Of a DNA stretch of 64,000 nt, positions 34,228 to 42,384 are shown in pieces (the first letter of the stretch is position 1; the number at the start of each line of letters is the position of its first letter). Source of the stretch: Pseudooceanicola nitratireducens (lineage in GTDB: Bacteria; Pseudomonadota; Alphaproteobacteria; Rhodobacterales; Rhodobacteraceae). The notes below the pieces were generated by a model. The model saw only the letters and a list, made by a program, of their open reading frames with translations. It ran no database searches and had not been told where the DNA came from. Position numbers and translations under genes: made by a program. The DNA lies in assembly GCF_900109195.1 (NCBI RefSeq), contig NZ_FNZG01000005.1:62001-126000 (forward strand), in the 5' to 3' direction.

Positions 34228-35055
34228 ATGCGGGCGGCCCGTTCCGTCCGTCTTGTCGTCCCGACGCTTGCCGCGCTCGGGCTGATTGCCGTGGCCGTGC
34301 CCGCGATGGCGCAGGACGGCGGATCCTTCCTGTCCTCGATCACCGACGCGCTGTCGGATGCCGCACCGGGCAGCGACGAACGCGCGACGCTTTCGGGCCG
34401 CATCATCCAGCTGGTCGCGGCGATGACCGTGCTGTCGATCGCGCCGGGGATCCTGGTGGTGATGACCTCTTTCACCCGGTTCGTCATCGTCTTCTCGATG
34501 CTGCGGTCCGCGCTTGGCCTGAACCAGACGCCGCCGAACATGGTGCTGTCGTCCATGGCGCTGTTCATGACCTTCTTCGTGATGCAGCCGGTGCTGGAAG
34601 ACGCCTGGCAGACCGGGGTCGAGCCGCTGATCAACAACGTGATCACCGAGGAACAGGCGATCCAGCGCACCGCCGAACCCTTCCGCGTCTTCATGGCCGC
34701 CAATACCCGCGAAAAGGACCTGGCGCTGTTTCAGGACATCGCCGCTCGTGCCTCGGGCGACACGCAGGCCCCGCAGGTCAATGACGACGGGTTGCCGGAA
34801 TGGCGCAGCCTGGTGCCGGCTTTCATGATCTCGGAACTGCGGCGGGCGTTTTCGATCGGCTTCCTGATCTACCTGCCCTTCGTGGCCATCGACCTGATCA
34901 TCGCCTCGATCCTGATGTCCGCGGGCATGATGATGCTGCCGCCAGTGCTGATCTCGTTGCCGTTCAAAGTCATCTTCTTCGTCCTCATCGACGGCTGGTA
35001 CATGCTGGCCGGGTCGCTGATGGAAAGTTATCTGCCCGCCGCGAGCGGGGGTTAG
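34228..35055 (+). CDS. fliP: Flagellar export gate protein FliP
   Basis: A 275-residue inner-membrane protein of the type III export gate. A cleavable N-terminal signal (about 1-27, ending AMA-Q) precedes the first helices, and LNQTPPNMVLSSMALFMTFFVMQPVLE near 93-120 and AFMISELRRAFSIGFLIYLPFVAIDLIIASIL near 198-230 are the conserved FliP motifs. Partner genes fliQ, fliR, flhA and flhB are not in the window, so they must lie elsewhere in the genome. Confidence 0.94.
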   Translation: MRAARSVRLVVPTLAALGLIAVAVPAMAQDGGSFLSSITDALSDAAPGSDERATLSGRIIQLVAAMTVLSIAPGILVVMTSFTRFVIVFSMLRSALGLNQTPPNMVLSSMALFMTFFVMQPVLEDAWQTGVEPLINNVITEEQAIQRTAEPFRVFMAANTREKDLALFQDIAARASGDTQAPQVNDDGLPEWRSLVPAFMISELRRAFSIGFLIYLPFVAIDLIIASILMSAGMMMLPPVLISLPFKVIFFVLIDGWYMLAGSLMESYLPAASGG

Positions 35056-35069
35056 GAAAGGAAACCGTC

Positions 35070-36116
35070 ATGGCCGTGACCGAAATTCAGCGCAAGCAAA
35101 CCGCGTCCCGCCTGCCCTCGAAGCGTCCGCTGAAAGGCGCAGAGAAAGCGGCGATCCTGTTCCTGTGCCTCGGCGAACAGCGCGGATCGGCGCTGATGCA
35201 GAAGCTGACGAACGAGGAAATCCAGACCATGACCCGCGCCATGTCCGGCCTGGGCGTGATTGAGGCCGAACAGGTCGAGGCCGTGATGTCCGATTTCGTC
35301 GAAGGCATCGCCAACGGCGGCGGCGTCGTCGGATCCTTCAGCGTGGCCGAGGACATGCTGCGCGCCTTCCTTCCGACCGAACAGGTGGATGGCATTCTGA
35401 AAGACATCCGCGGCCCGCTGATGGAGAAAGACCTTTGGGCGCGTTTCTCGTCGTTGTCGGAAAACGTCATCGCGAACTACCTGAAACAGGAACACGAACA
35501 GACCGTCGCGGCGATCCTGTCGAACGTGAAAACGGATGTCTCGGCCAAGGTTCTGCCGCTTCTGGGTCAGGAGAAAATGGAGAAGGTGGTCGAACGGATG
35601 ATCCGGATGGAGGCCGTGCCGCACCACATGATGAAGCAGATCGAGGAAACCCTGCAAACCGACATCATCAGCGCCCCAGCCCAGCCGACCGCGAACGAGA
35701 TGCAGCAGAAGATGGCCGATCTGTTCAACAAGCTGGACGTGACCGCGTTCCAGGAACTGTCCAACACCCTCGAAGGGCGGATCCCGGAAACCTTCGCCGC
35801 GATCAAAGGCAAGATGTTCACCTTCGACGACCTGTCGAAGCTGCAGCCCATTGACCTGGCCCGCGTGATGCGCGGCGCGCCGGGCAACGCCCTGCCGATC
35901 GCCCTGCGGGGTGCGAAGAAAGAGGTTCGCGATGTCTTCCTTTCGGCGCTGCCGGGCCGGTCGCGCGACATGCTGGAAGAAGAGATGAACACTATGGGTC
36001 CGGTGCGCGGCCGCGACGTGCGCGACGCCCAGGCCGGCCTGGTCGACTATGCCAAGGAACTGGCCGATGAAGAGGTCATCGCCCTGCCCATGGCCGACGA
36101 CGAGGACTTCATCTGA
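35070..36116 (+). CDS. fliG: Flagellar motor switch protein FliG
   Basis: A 348-residue C-ring protein that couples the stator to rotation. The N-terminal domain contains KGAEKAAILFLCLGEQRGSALMQKLTNEEI near 20-49, the middle domain an EKMEKVVERMIRMEAVPHHMMKQIEETL segment, and the C-terminal torque domain FDDLSKLQPIDLARVMRGAPGNALPIALRGAKKEVRDVFLSALPGR. The ATG at 35070 is preferred; the longer frame from 34800 lies inside fliP. It ends the fliF operon and converges on the DUF1217-like gene. Confidence 0.94.
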   Translation: MAVTEIQRKQTASRLPSKRPLKGAEKAAILFLCLGEQRGSALMQKLTNEEIQTMTRAMSGLGVIEAEQVEAVMSDFVEGIANGGGVVGSFSVAEDMLRAFLPTEQVDGILKDIRGPLMEKDLWARFSSLSENVIANYLKQEHEQTVAAILSNVKTDVSAKVLPLLGQEKMEKVVERMIRMEAVPHHMMKQIEETLQTDIISAPAQPTANEMQQKMADLFNKLDVTAFQELSNTLEGRIPETFAAIKGKMFTFDDLSKLQPIDLARVMRGAPGNALPIALRGAKKEVRDVFLSALPGRSRDMLEEEMNTMGPVRGRDVRDAQAGLVDYAKELADEEVIALPMADDEDFI

Positions 36117-36123
36117 TAGGGAA

Positions 36124-36153
36124 TTACCTGTATCGCCAGTGCGTTACAGGTAA
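36124..36153. terminator. Hairpin between convergent fliG and DUF1217-like gene
   Basis: TTACCTGTA pairs with TACAGGTAA (36124-36132 with 36145-36153) across 12 bases. It overlaps the last codons of the minus-strand gene and lies seven bases beyond the fliG stop. No good T tract follows, so it is a weak terminator candidate. Confidence 0.4.
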
Positions 36154-36968
36154 AGCTTCGACGCCGAGAAGGTCACCGGATCGATCGTCGAGGTGATCGA
36201 GATGATATTCTGCGCGGCCGAGCCCGAGTTCGCCGTGAGCATGGTCAGCGCCGCATTGTTCGCCGTCGCCGTGCCGTTCAGCGCGTCCGAGATCACGACG
36301 TATTTGCGCACCATGTCCTCGATGAACTCCGGGTCCTGAAGGTCTTCCAGGTCCAGCTTGGATTTCAGGATCTCGGCCTGTTTGTCGATATCCAGCCCCG
36401 AAAGCTCGGACGGAAGGCCAAGCGTGGTCTGGAAGAACTCGGTCAGGCCGGTATCTGCCAGGATCTCGTAGACCGAGGAAATGTCGGCGGCCTTGTTGCG
36501 GAACTCCAGCGCCGTGGCGACGGTTTCGTTCTGCTCTTCTGCCGCGTTCAGGAACTGCCGTTCGACATAGCGGTCGACCATGCGGGTCTTCCAGCCGGAC
36601 AGCAGCGTGTTCAGGTTGCCTTCGCCGTTCTCCTGGAAACCAAGTTCCTCGTACATCTCGCGGAACCGGGTGTCGGTCAGGCGGTTCACAAGGGCGTCGG
36701 ATTCCTCGATGTTCGACTTGAGGATCTTCTTGATCATCGCCTTGCCGAACATCTGGTCTTCCAGATCGAAGGCGCGCATGACGAACCCGTAAAGTTCGGG
36801 ATCGTCCACCAGTTGATCCACGGTCTCTACATCGCCGATGTTTTCCTTGAAATATTCGATGGCCCGGCTGTGCTGGGCGGTATTGCGAATGATTTCAAGC
36901 TGGCTGTCCCGGGTTCTGTCGACCAGGTTCAGACCGTTCAGCGAAGAGAGACCGGAAATTGGGATCAT
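36144..36968 (-). CDS. DUF1217-family flagellar protein
   Basis: A 274-residue protein rich in charged helices, resembling DUF1217 proteins encoded in alphaproteobacterial flagellar loci. The N-terminal MIPISGLSSLNGLNLVDRTRDSQLEII and repeated acidic segments such as VDQLVDDPELYGFVMRAFDLEDQM and DLEDLQDPEFIEDMVRKYV are typical of the domain. It overlaps flbT by four bases. Its secretion, localisation and function are unknown; no signal peptide is seen. Confidence 0.7.
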   Translation of the reverse strand: MIPISGLSSLNGLNLVDRTRDSQLEIIRNTAQHSRAIEYFKENIGDVETVDQLVDDPELYGFVMRAFDLEDQMFGKAMIKKILKSNIEESDALVNRLTDTRFREMYEELGFQENGEGNLNTLLSGWKTRMVDRYVERQFLNAAEEQNETVATALEFRNKAADISSVYEILADTGLTEFFQTTLGLPSELSGLDIDKQAEILKSKLDLEDLQDPEFIEDMVRKYVVISDALNGTATANNAALTMLTANSGSAAQNIISITSTIDPVTFSASKLYL

Positions 36969-37444
36969 CCGACTTCACGGCGCAATGCCGGCTCCTGTTC
37001 TTCCATATGCGCAGGTGCGCCGCGGGCGTCGTCGCGCAGGCTGGCCGGACGGGGCACATTGGCGCCCAGGATCTCGGCTTCGCGTTTCATCAGGGGACGC
37101 AGGGCGCGCAGCGCCTTGTAGAAATCGCCCTGGCTGACAAAGTTCGCGGCCTCGAAGACGCAATGCACACTTGGCGGGCCGAAACTGGTGGCCAGCGCGG
37201 CCAGCTGCTGCTGGATCGGCTTGCGCAGCTTGTCCTGCAGTGCAGGGTCGGTCAGCGCGGTCTGCACCAGGAAATAGGCCTGGTTCACAGGGGTCACGGC
37301 GGCCTTCTTGCTTAGAAGATCCTGCCCGCGAACCACGTCCGCCTTGGTTTCGATGACGATCGTCGACTTGCGGGTGGAATTGCGCACCACGCAACCGTTG
37401 ATGACGATCCGCTCAAAGGGTTTGAGTGTCAGTTGAAGCGCCAT
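36965..37444 (-). CDS. flbT: Flagellin-expression regulator FlbT
   Basis: A 159-residue cytoplasmic protein. The LTLKPFERIVINGCVVRNSTRKSTIVIET segment near 5-33 and the FYKALRALRPLMKREAEI segment near 105 are characteristic of FlbT. In Caulobacter FlbT binds the 5' untranslated region of flagellin mRNA and limits its translation before hook assembly. Here it lies between a DUF1217-like gene and flaF, next to four flagellin genes that share a hairpin-containing leader, so the same role is likely, though not demonstrated. Confidence 0.9.
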   Translation of the reverse strand: MALQLTLKPFERIVINGCVVRNSTRKSTIVIETKADVVRGQDLLSKKAAVTPVNQAYFLVQTALTDPALQDKLRKPIQQQLAALATSFGPPSVHCVFEAANFVSQGDFYKALRALRPLMKREAEILGANVPRPASLRDDARGAPAHMEEQEPALRREVG

Positions 37445-37447
37445 GGA

Positions 37448-37846
37448 TCACCCCCTTGGACCCGGCTGTGCGCCGGAGAGCCCTGCGATCAGGCTCTGGT
37501 TGATGGTGACCAATGTGCCCAGCCCGGCCCCGCCGCCCAGAACGATCGCCGTCTGCCGTTCCACGAACAATGCCAGCGAAATCAGCCCAGCCTTAAGTTG
37601 GATCGGCAATCCGTTTTCGGGCTGGGACAGATCGTGCTTGATCGTGGACCAGAGTTTCAGGTTTTCGGCAACCACACCGCGCAGGCCCTTGGCCAGCAGT
37701 TCCGACCGGACGAGTTTCTTCGTCGCGCCGTCGAATTCAGCCGTGTGTTTTTCCATTTCGCCGGTGACGCGCAGGAACACCCGACGCTCGATTTGTCGGG
37801 GGGACTCGCTTTCTCTAATCGTGCGTTTGTACGCCGCGATACTCAT
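37448..37846 (-). CDS. flaF: Flagellin-synthesis regulator FlaF
   Basis: A 132-residue protein with the FlaF pattern: an N-terminal AYKRTIRESESPRQIERRVFLRVTGEME segment and a middle LLAKGLRGVVAENLKLWSTIKHDLSQPENGLP. FlaF acts with FlbT to balance flagellin production and secretion in alphaproteobacteria. It is three bases upstream of flbT in the same operon. A GCAATTGTG sequence 56 bases before its start matches the motif shared by other flagellar promoters here. Confidence 0.88.
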   Translation of the reverse strand: MSIAAYKRTIRESESPRQIERRVFLRVTGEMEKHTAEFDGATKKLVRSELLAKGLRGVVAENLKLWSTIKHDLSQPENGLPIQLKAGLISLALFVERQTAIVLGGGAGLGTLVTINQSLIAGLSGAQPGPRG

Positions 37847-37901
37847 GTTGACCTGTCCTCATTTACCGCATTCTGCGGTTTTGATTTATGGTTCGTACCC
37901 C

Positions 37902-37917
37902 GCAATTGTGTCCTGCG
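37902..37917. promoter_or_regulatory. GCAATTGTG motif before flaF
   Basis: GCAATTGTGTCC is a partial match (first nine bases) to the GCAATTGTGGC motif found before flagellins B and C and before flgI. It lies 56 bases upstream of the flaF start, and no coding frame uses the region. Weaker than the other copies. Confidence 0.4.
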
Positions 37918-37927
37918 GTGGTCCAAG

Positions 37928-37967
37928 AAAGGGCCGGTCCGTGATCTTCTGCCTGATCCGGCCCTTT
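37928..37967 (-). terminator. Terminator of flagellin gene A
   Basis: AAAGGGCCGG (37928-37937) pairs exactly with CCGGCCCTTT (37958-37967). On the minus strand the stem is followed by TTTCTT, a moderate T tract, about 60 bases after the flagellin A stop. Confidence 0.65.
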
Positions 37968-38026
37968 GGTCATGTCTTCATTTTGACCGCGCCGGGGCCT
38001 GTCACCCCGGCACGCTCAATTCAGTC

Positions 38027-38863
38027 TTACTGGAAGAGGCTCAGGATGTTCTGAGGCGAGGAGTTCGCGATCGACAGCGACTGCGTGGCCAGCTGCTGCT
38101 GCACCTGCTGCGCCTGAAGCTTCGCGGCTTCTTCTTCCATGTCCGCGTCGATCATGGACCCGATGCCGCTATCAAGACGGTCGGTCAGTTCGCCCAGGAA
38201 TTCCTTCTGGGTTTCGATCGATTTCTCGGCAATGCCCAGGGCGGTCGCGGCGGCAACGGCTGCGGACAGCTGTGCTTCTGCGGCCTGAAGGGCGGCAACT
38301 TGCGAACCGGCCGAAGTGGCGGCGGTCAGGTCGATGGCGGCCAGCACGGACTGGATGGCGCCCAGGTCCTGCTGCAGGAAGGTCATCGTCGTGGTGTTGA
38401 TGGAACCGCCCGCGGCACGGCTGATGCCGGTCACCAGGGTCACGGTCGCGCCCGAGTTCACATAGTCGGTGCCATTGAAGGTCGCCTGCGAAATCGTGGT
38501 GGACATACGGGCCACCAGTTCGTCCAGTTCCGCCTGGACGTCAGCGCGCACTTCCGAGGTACCGCCCTGCGCGAATGCAACGCGCTCGGCGAAGTCATTG
38601 GCCAGTTCGACCAGGGTTTCGGCACCCAGGCGGGCGGTCGAAACGGCGTTCTTCTGCAGCGTCAGGGTTTCGTCGATCGCTTTGAACATGCCGCTGTCGC
38701 CGGACATGGTCTTCGAGATCGAGAAGTAGGCTGCGTTGTCCTTGCCGGACGCAATTTTAAGGCCGGTCGAGATACGGCCCTGCGTTTCGGTAAGGTTGTT
38801 GTTGATTTGACGAAGGGTCGACAGCGCGGTCATCGCGCTGTGGTTCGTGAGGATAGAGGACAT
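38027..38863 (-). CDS. Flagellin A (first of four tandem copies)
   Basis: A 278-residue flagellin with only the conserved D0/D1 core and a short variable middle: N-terminal SSILTNHSAMTALSTLRQINNNL, central ISKTMSGDSGMFKAIDETL, and C-terminal LGELTDRLDSGIGSMIDADMEEEAAKLQAQQVQQQLATQSL. It forms the filament and is exported through the hollow flagellum, so it has no signal peptide. Exactly the same length as the other three copies; this one differs most in its N-terminus (QINNNLTETQGRISTGLKIASG). A hairpin-bearing leader precedes it. Confidence 0.93.
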   Translation of the reverse strand: MSSILTNHSAMTALSTLRQINNNLTETQGRISTGLKIASGKDNAAYFSISKTMSGDSGMFKAIDETLTLQKNAVSTARLGAETLVELANDFAERVAFAQGGTSEVRADVQAELDELVARMSTTISQATFNGTDYVNSGATVTLVTGISRAAGGSINTTTMTFLQQDLGAIQSVLAAIDLTAATSAGSQVAALQAAEAQLSAAVAAATALGIAEKSIETQKEFLGELTDRLDSGIGSMIDADMEEEAAKLQAQQVQQQLATQSLSIANSSPQNILSLFQ

Positions 38864-38896
38864 CTCTTACTGCTCCGATATATTTTTATCGTGTTG

Positions 38897-38927
38897 TCGA
38901 CTTCTGTCGAAAAACGGGCCTGCCCGT
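38897..38927 (-). promoter_or_regulatory. Flagellin A 5' leader hairpins
   Basis: On the minus strand, ACGGGCAGGCCCGT (38914-38927) is followed by TCGAC-AGAA-GTCGA (38897-38910), then an AU-rich stretch and a GGAG ribosome site. The second stem differs from the TCGGA/TCCGA stem of flagellins B and D at positions that change together, so pairing is kept. The last stem base is 33 bases before the start codon. Confidence 0.6.
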
Positions 38928-38943
38928 GCGTCCAGCCTTACCA

Positions 38944-38966
38944 GCAATTGTCGGCATTGTGTAAAC
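38944..38966. promoter_or_regulatory. Degenerate GCAATTGT motif before flagellin A
   Basis: GCAATTGT (38944-38951) is followed by GGCATTGTGTAAAC, which resembles the second half of the GCAATTGTGGC-xxAAAC motif seen before flagellins B, C and flgI. It lies about 80 bases before the flagellin A start. Weaker match than the other three. Confidence 0.4.
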
Positions 38967-39074
38967 AAAAATTCGCTTAATAAGGGTGGTGTTGCGGTGT
39001 CGTCACGGCCAACCAGACGGCCAAGCATAGACATGCTTTACAATTTTCACACGCTTTTACAGATACTTACATGA

Positions 39075-39109
39075 ATAGATCCAAGGATAGATTATTTCTA
39101 CCTTAGGTT
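39075..39109. other. AT-rich region with AAGGATAGATTATTT
   Basis: The 309-base interval between flagellins A and B (38864-39172) contains the leader, the GCAATTGT copy and this AT-rich segment. CAAGGATAGATTATTTC (39082-39098) resembles CAAGAATAGATTATTTA in the flgI-ftcR interval and the arm of the inverted repeat before fliF. Function unknown; it may be a regulator site of the flagellar genes. Confidence 0.4.
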
Positions 39110-39172
39110 GAACTGCGGCAATGGGGTCGCGGCGAACCGCAACCCCGGATGTTCAGAAAAGGTCAGTCCCGA

Positions 39173-40009
39173 TCAGGAAAAGAGATTCAGGATGTTCTGC
39201 GGCGACGAATTCGCAATGGACAGCGATTGCGTTGCCAATTGTTGTTGCACCTGAAGCGCCTGCAGACGCGCGGCCTCTTCTTCCATGTTGGCGTCGATCA
39301 TCGACCCGATGCCGCTATCAAGGCGATCGGTCAGTTCACCCAGGAAGTCTTTCTGGGTTTCGATGGACCGTTCGGCAATGCCAAGCGCGGTCGCGGCGGC
39401 CACGGCTGCGGACAGCTGGGCCTCGGCGTTCTGCAGGGCGGTCGCCTGAAGCGTCGCAGTGGTGGCCGAAGTGATCGAAATTGCATCCAGCGCGGATTGG
39501 ATCGCGCCCAGATCCTGCTGCAGGAAGCTCATCGAGGTGGTCGAGATCGACCCGCCTGCCGCGCGCGAAATGCCGGTCACCACGGTGACGGTCGCGTTCG
39601 AGTTCACGTAGTCGGTGCCGTTGAAGTTCGACTGCGCGATGGTCGTGGCCATCCGCGCGACCAGTTCGTCCAGTTCGGCCTGGATGTCATCGCGGACTTC
39701 CTGCGTGCCACCCTGTGCAAAGGCGACGCGTTCGGAAAAGTCCTGTGCCAGATCAACCAGCGTTTCCGCACCCAGGCGGGCGGTCGAAACGGCGTTCTGC
39801 TGAAGCGTCAGGCTTTCATCGATCGCCTTGAACATGCCGCTGTCGCCGGACATGGTTTTCGAGATCGAGAAATAGGCGGCGTTGTCCTTGCCCGAGGCGA
39901 TCGACAGACCGGTCGAGATCCGCGACTGCGTGTCAGACAGGTTGGTGTTGATGTTCCGCAGGGTGGACAGCGCGGTCATGGCGCTGTGATTGGTAAGAAT
40001 GGAAGACAT
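39173..40009 (-). CDS. Flagellin B (second of four tandem copies)
   Basis: A 278-residue core-only flagellin, 278 residues like the other copies, with TALSTLRNINTNLSDTQSRISTGLSIASGKDNAAYFS at the N-terminus and LGELTDRLDSGIGSMIDANMEEEAARLQALQVQQQLATQSL at the C-terminus. The variable middle (SNATVTVVTGISRAAGG) is short and poor in hydrophilic insertions, so the filament surface is small. It differs from A at scattered positions and appears closer to C and D at the ends. The hairpin leader lies 29-59 bases upstream. Confidence 0.92.
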   Translation of the reverse strand: MSSILTNHSAMTALSTLRNINTNLSDTQSRISTGLSIASGKDNAAYFSISKTMSGDSGMFKAIDESLTLQQNAVSTARLGAETLVDLAQDFSERVAFAQGGTQEVRDDIQAELDELVARMATTIAQSNFNGTDYVNSNATVTVVTGISRAAGGSISTTSMSFLQQDLGAIQSALDAISITSATTATLQATALQNAEAQLSAAVAAATALGIAERSIETQKDFLGELTDRLDSGIGSMIDANMEEEAARLQALQVQQQLATQSLSIANSSPQNILNLFS

Positions 40010-40038
40010 GTTCTGCTCCGATTTTTCTTATCTCTCCA

Positions 40039-40068
40039 TCGGATTTCTTCCGAAACCGGGCCTGCCCG
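40039..40068 (-). promoter_or_regulatory. Flagellin B 5' leader hairpins
   Basis: On the minus strand CGGGCAGGCCCG (40057-40068) is followed by TCGGA-AGAAA-TCCGA (40039-40053), an AU-rich stretch and GGAGCAG before the ATG. Same order and near-identical spacing as before the other flagellins. Confidence 0.6.
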
Positions 40069-40207
40069 TGGCGACAGTTAACCTTTTCAATTTGACCAAA
40101 TTAAGAAACAAACACTTGCAACCCACTTTTCACGACATTTTTGCAAAGACACATATGTTTCAATGGGTTAAACACCCCTTTCGGATAGTGAATGTGTTTT
40201 CAATCGG

Positions 40208-40223
40208 GCAATTGTGGCCAAAC
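40208..40223. promoter_or_regulatory. GCAATTGTGGC motif before flagellin B
   Basis: GCAATTGTGGCCAAAC, about 200 bases upstream of the flagellin B start. The same first 11 bases, followed by A-rich sequence ending in AAAC, occur before flagellin C (41406) and between flgI and ftcR (44338). The 372-base interval 40010-40381 contains only this motif, the leader and the terminator of flagellin C. Confidence 0.6.
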
Positions 40224-40334
40224 TGTGACGAAAAGCCGGGCGACTGTCCTCAATTGGACTTCAACCTTTAGGCGAAATGACCAGTTGCGCAATTTTTGTG
40301 CAGCCCCTCCACTCCCCTAGCCCGGAAACGAAGA

Positions 40335-40358
40335 AAGGCCGCAGTTCCCTGCGGCCTT
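40335..40358 (-). terminator. Terminator of flagellin gene C
   Basis: AAGGCCGCAG pairs exactly with CTGCGGCCTT around a four-base TTCC loop. On the minus strand it is followed by TCTTCG, a modest U tract. It lies about 24 bases after the flagellin C stop. Confidence 0.75.
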
Positions 40359-40381
40359 CCGGTCTGATCTGTGATCCCGCG

Positions 40382-41218
40382 TCAGCGGAAGAGCGACAGG
40401 ATATTCTGTGGCGCAGAGTTCGCGATCGACAGGGACTGTGTCGCAAGCTGCTGTTGCACCTGAAGCGCCTGCAGTCGCGCGGCCTCTTCTTCCATATTGG
40501 CGTCGATCATCGAACCGATGCCGCTGTCCAGACGATCCGTCAGTTCGCCCAGGAATTCCTTCTGGGTCTCGATGGACTTCTCGGCAATACCAAGCGAGGT
40601 CGCGGCAGACACGGCTGCGGCCAGCTGGGCTTCTGCGGATTGCAGCGCGGCGGCCTGCGAACCGGCCGAAGTAGCGGTCGTCAGGTCGATGGCGGCCAGG
40701 GTCGCCTGGATGGTGCCCAGATCCTGCTGCAGGAAGCTCATCGTCGTGGTCGAGATCGAACCGCTGGACGACCGCGAGATACCGGTGACAACCGTGACAG
40801 AGGAGTTCGCGTTCACATAGTCGGTGCCGTTGAAGGTGGCCTGGGCGATGGTCGTCGACATACGCGCGGCCAGCTCGTCCAGTTCGGCCTGCACATCGGC
40901 GCGCACTTCCGCGGTGCCGCCCTGGGCAAACGCGACGCGTTCCGAGAATTCCTGCGCCAGATCAACCATCGTCTCGGCACCCAGGCGGGCGGTGGAAACG
41001 GCGTTCTGCTGCAGGGTCAGGTTTTCGTCGATCGCCTTGTACATGCCGCTGTCGCCGGACATGGTTTTCGAGATCGAGAAATAGGCGGCGTTGTCCTTGC
41101 CCGAGGCAATGGACAGACCGGTCGAGATACGGCTTTGCGTGTCCGACAGGTCGCTGTTGATGTTGCGCAGGGTGGACAGCGCGGTCATGGCGCTGTGGTT
41201 GGTCAGGATGGAAGACAT
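40382..41218 (-). CDS. Flagellin C (third of four tandem copies)
   Basis: A 278-residue core-only flagellin. The frame remains open upstream, but the ATG at 41218 starts exactly at SSILTNHSAM as in the other copies, with a GGAGAGCAG ribosome site, so the extension is non-coding leader. Its C-terminus (RLQALQVQQQLATQSLSIANSAPQNILSLFR) matches flagellin D, suggesting a recent duplication between C and D. The middle contains an SSSGSISTT segment. Confidence 0.92.
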   Translation of the reverse strand: MSSILTNHSAMTALSTLRNINSDLSDTQSRISTGLSIASGKDNAAYFSISKTMSGDSGMYKAIDENLTLQQNAVSTARLGAETMVDLAQEFSERVAFAQGGTAEVRADVQAELDELAARMSTTIAQATFNGTDYVNANSSVTVVTGISRSSSGSISTTTMSFLQQDLGTIQATLAAIDLTTATSAGSQAAALQSAEAQLAAAVSAATSLGIAEKSIETQKEFLGELTDRLDSGIGSMIDANMEEEAARLQALQVQQQLATQSLSIANSAPQNILSLFR

Positions 41219-41251
41219 GTTCTGCTCTCCGGTATTCTTTTTATTTTTCGC

Positions 41252-41280
41252 CGGATTTCTTCCGCGGTCGGGCCGTCCCG
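41252..41280 (-). promoter_or_regulatory. Flagellin C 5' leader hairpins
   Basis: On the minus strand CGGG-ACGG-CCCG (41269-41280) is followed by CGGA-AGAAA-TCCG (41252-41264), then an AU-rich stretch and the ribosome site. The first stem keeps its arms although the loop differs from the other flagellins. Confidence 0.55.
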
Positions 41281-41405
41281 TATGAAAATTGCTAGAGCGA
41301 CAATCGGGCAAGAATATGAAAGCTGAGCGTTTTCAGGATTTTTCCTGATAAGTTGTATCCTGAATGAAAACAATAACTTAAGACGCGGAAACAATTCACT
41401 TGCCT

Positions 41406-41421
41406 GCAATTGTGGCGAAAC
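41406..41421. promoter_or_regulatory. GCAATTGTGGC motif before flagellin C
   Basis: GCAATTGTGGCGAAAC lies about 190 bases upstream of the flagellin C start, at nearly the same distance as in flagellin B. The same 297-base interval (41219-41515) contains the leader, a TCAGGA/TCCTGA hairpin at 41333-41348 and the terminator of flagellin D. Confidence 0.6.
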
Positions 41422-41463
41422 TTGGGCACGCCCCGGCCGCCTGTATATACCTGGACCCCGCAA

Positions 41464-41490
41464 AAAAGGCCGCGATAAACGCGGCCTTTT
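41464..41490 (-). terminator. Terminator of flagellin gene D
   Basis: AAAAGGCCGCG pairs exactly with CGCGGCCTTTT around an ATAAA loop, and on the minus strand a run of T follows the stem. It is the best intrinsic terminator in the flagellin array and lies about 25 bases after the flagellin D stop. Confidence 0.85.
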
Positions 41491-41515
41491 CCAGAATTTC
41501 GATACTGATGCGGGA

Positions 41516-42352
41516 TCAGCGGAAGAGAGACAGGATGTTCTGCGGCGCAGAGTTCGCGATCGACAGGGACTGTGTCGCAAGCTGCTGTTGCACCTGAAGC
41601 GCCTGAAGCCGTGCGGCTTCTTCTTCCATGTTGGCGTCGATCATCGACCCGATGCCGCTGTCCAGACGATCCGTCAGTTCACCAAGGAACTCTTTCTGGG
41701 TCTCGATGGACTTCTCGGCAATACCAAGCGAGGTCGCCGAGGCAACGGCTGCGGACAGCTGTGCTTCTGCGGTCTGCAGGGCGGCTGCCTGTGCACCGGC
41801 CGAGTTGGCCGCTGTCAGGTCGATGGCGTCCAGTGCGGACTGGATCGCACCAAGGTCCTGCTGAGCGAAGGTCATCGTCGTGGTCGACACGGAACCCGAG
41901 GAGGAACGCGAGATACCGGTCACGACGGTGACGTTGGCGGTCGAGTTCACATAGTCGGTACCGTTGAAGTTCGACTGGGCGATGGTGGTGGACATACGGG
42001 CCACCAGTTCGTCCAGTTCGGCCTGGACGTCGGCACGCACTTCGGCAGTGCCACCCTGGGCGAACGCGACGCGTTCGGAGAATTCCTGCGCCAGGTCAAC
42101 CATGGTTTCGGCACCTAGGCGGGCGGTCGAAACGGCGTTCTGCTGCAGGGTCAGGTTTTCGTCGATCGCTTTGAACATGCCGCTGTCGCCGGACATGGTT
42201 TTCGAGATCGAGAAGTAGGCTGCGTTGTCCTTGCCCGAAGCAATCGAGAGGCCGGTGGAAATCCGGGACTGCGTCGAGGACAGATCGTTGTTGATGTTAC
42301 GCAGGGTCGACAGCGCGGTCATTGCGCTGTGGTTGGTCAGGATGGAGGACAT
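41516..42352 (-). CDS. Flagellin D (fourth of four tandem copies)
   Basis: A 278-residue core-only flagellin, first in transcription order of the minus-strand array. The N-terminus reads TALSTLRNINNDLSSTQSRISTGLSIASG and the C-terminus is the same as flagellin C. The middle contains STANVTVVTGISRSSSG. It has the hairpin leader but no GCAATTGTGGC motif in the 106 bases before the next gene, so it may be expressed differently from A, B and C. Confidence 0.92.
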   Translation of the reverse strand: MSSILTNHSAMTALSTLRNINNDLSSTQSRISTGLSIASGKDNAAYFSISKTMSGDSGMFKAIDENLTLQQNAVSTARLGAETMVDLAQEFSERVAFAQGGTAEVRADVQAELDELVARMSTTIAQSNFNGTDYVNSTANVTVVTGISRSSSGSVSTTTMTFAQQDLGAIQSALDAIDLTAANSAGAQAAALQTAEAQLSAAVASATSLGIAEKSIETQKEFLGELTDRLDSGIGSMIDANMEEEAARLQALQVQQQLATQSLSIANSAPQNILSLFR

Positions 42353-42384
42353 GTTCTGCTCCGATATTTTTTATTTTTTCGTCT

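Noticed and set aside
39123-39146. GGGGTCGCGG/CCGCAACCCC hairpin after flagellin B as a terminator
   Set aside because: It has a mismatch and no T tract; left as unsupported.
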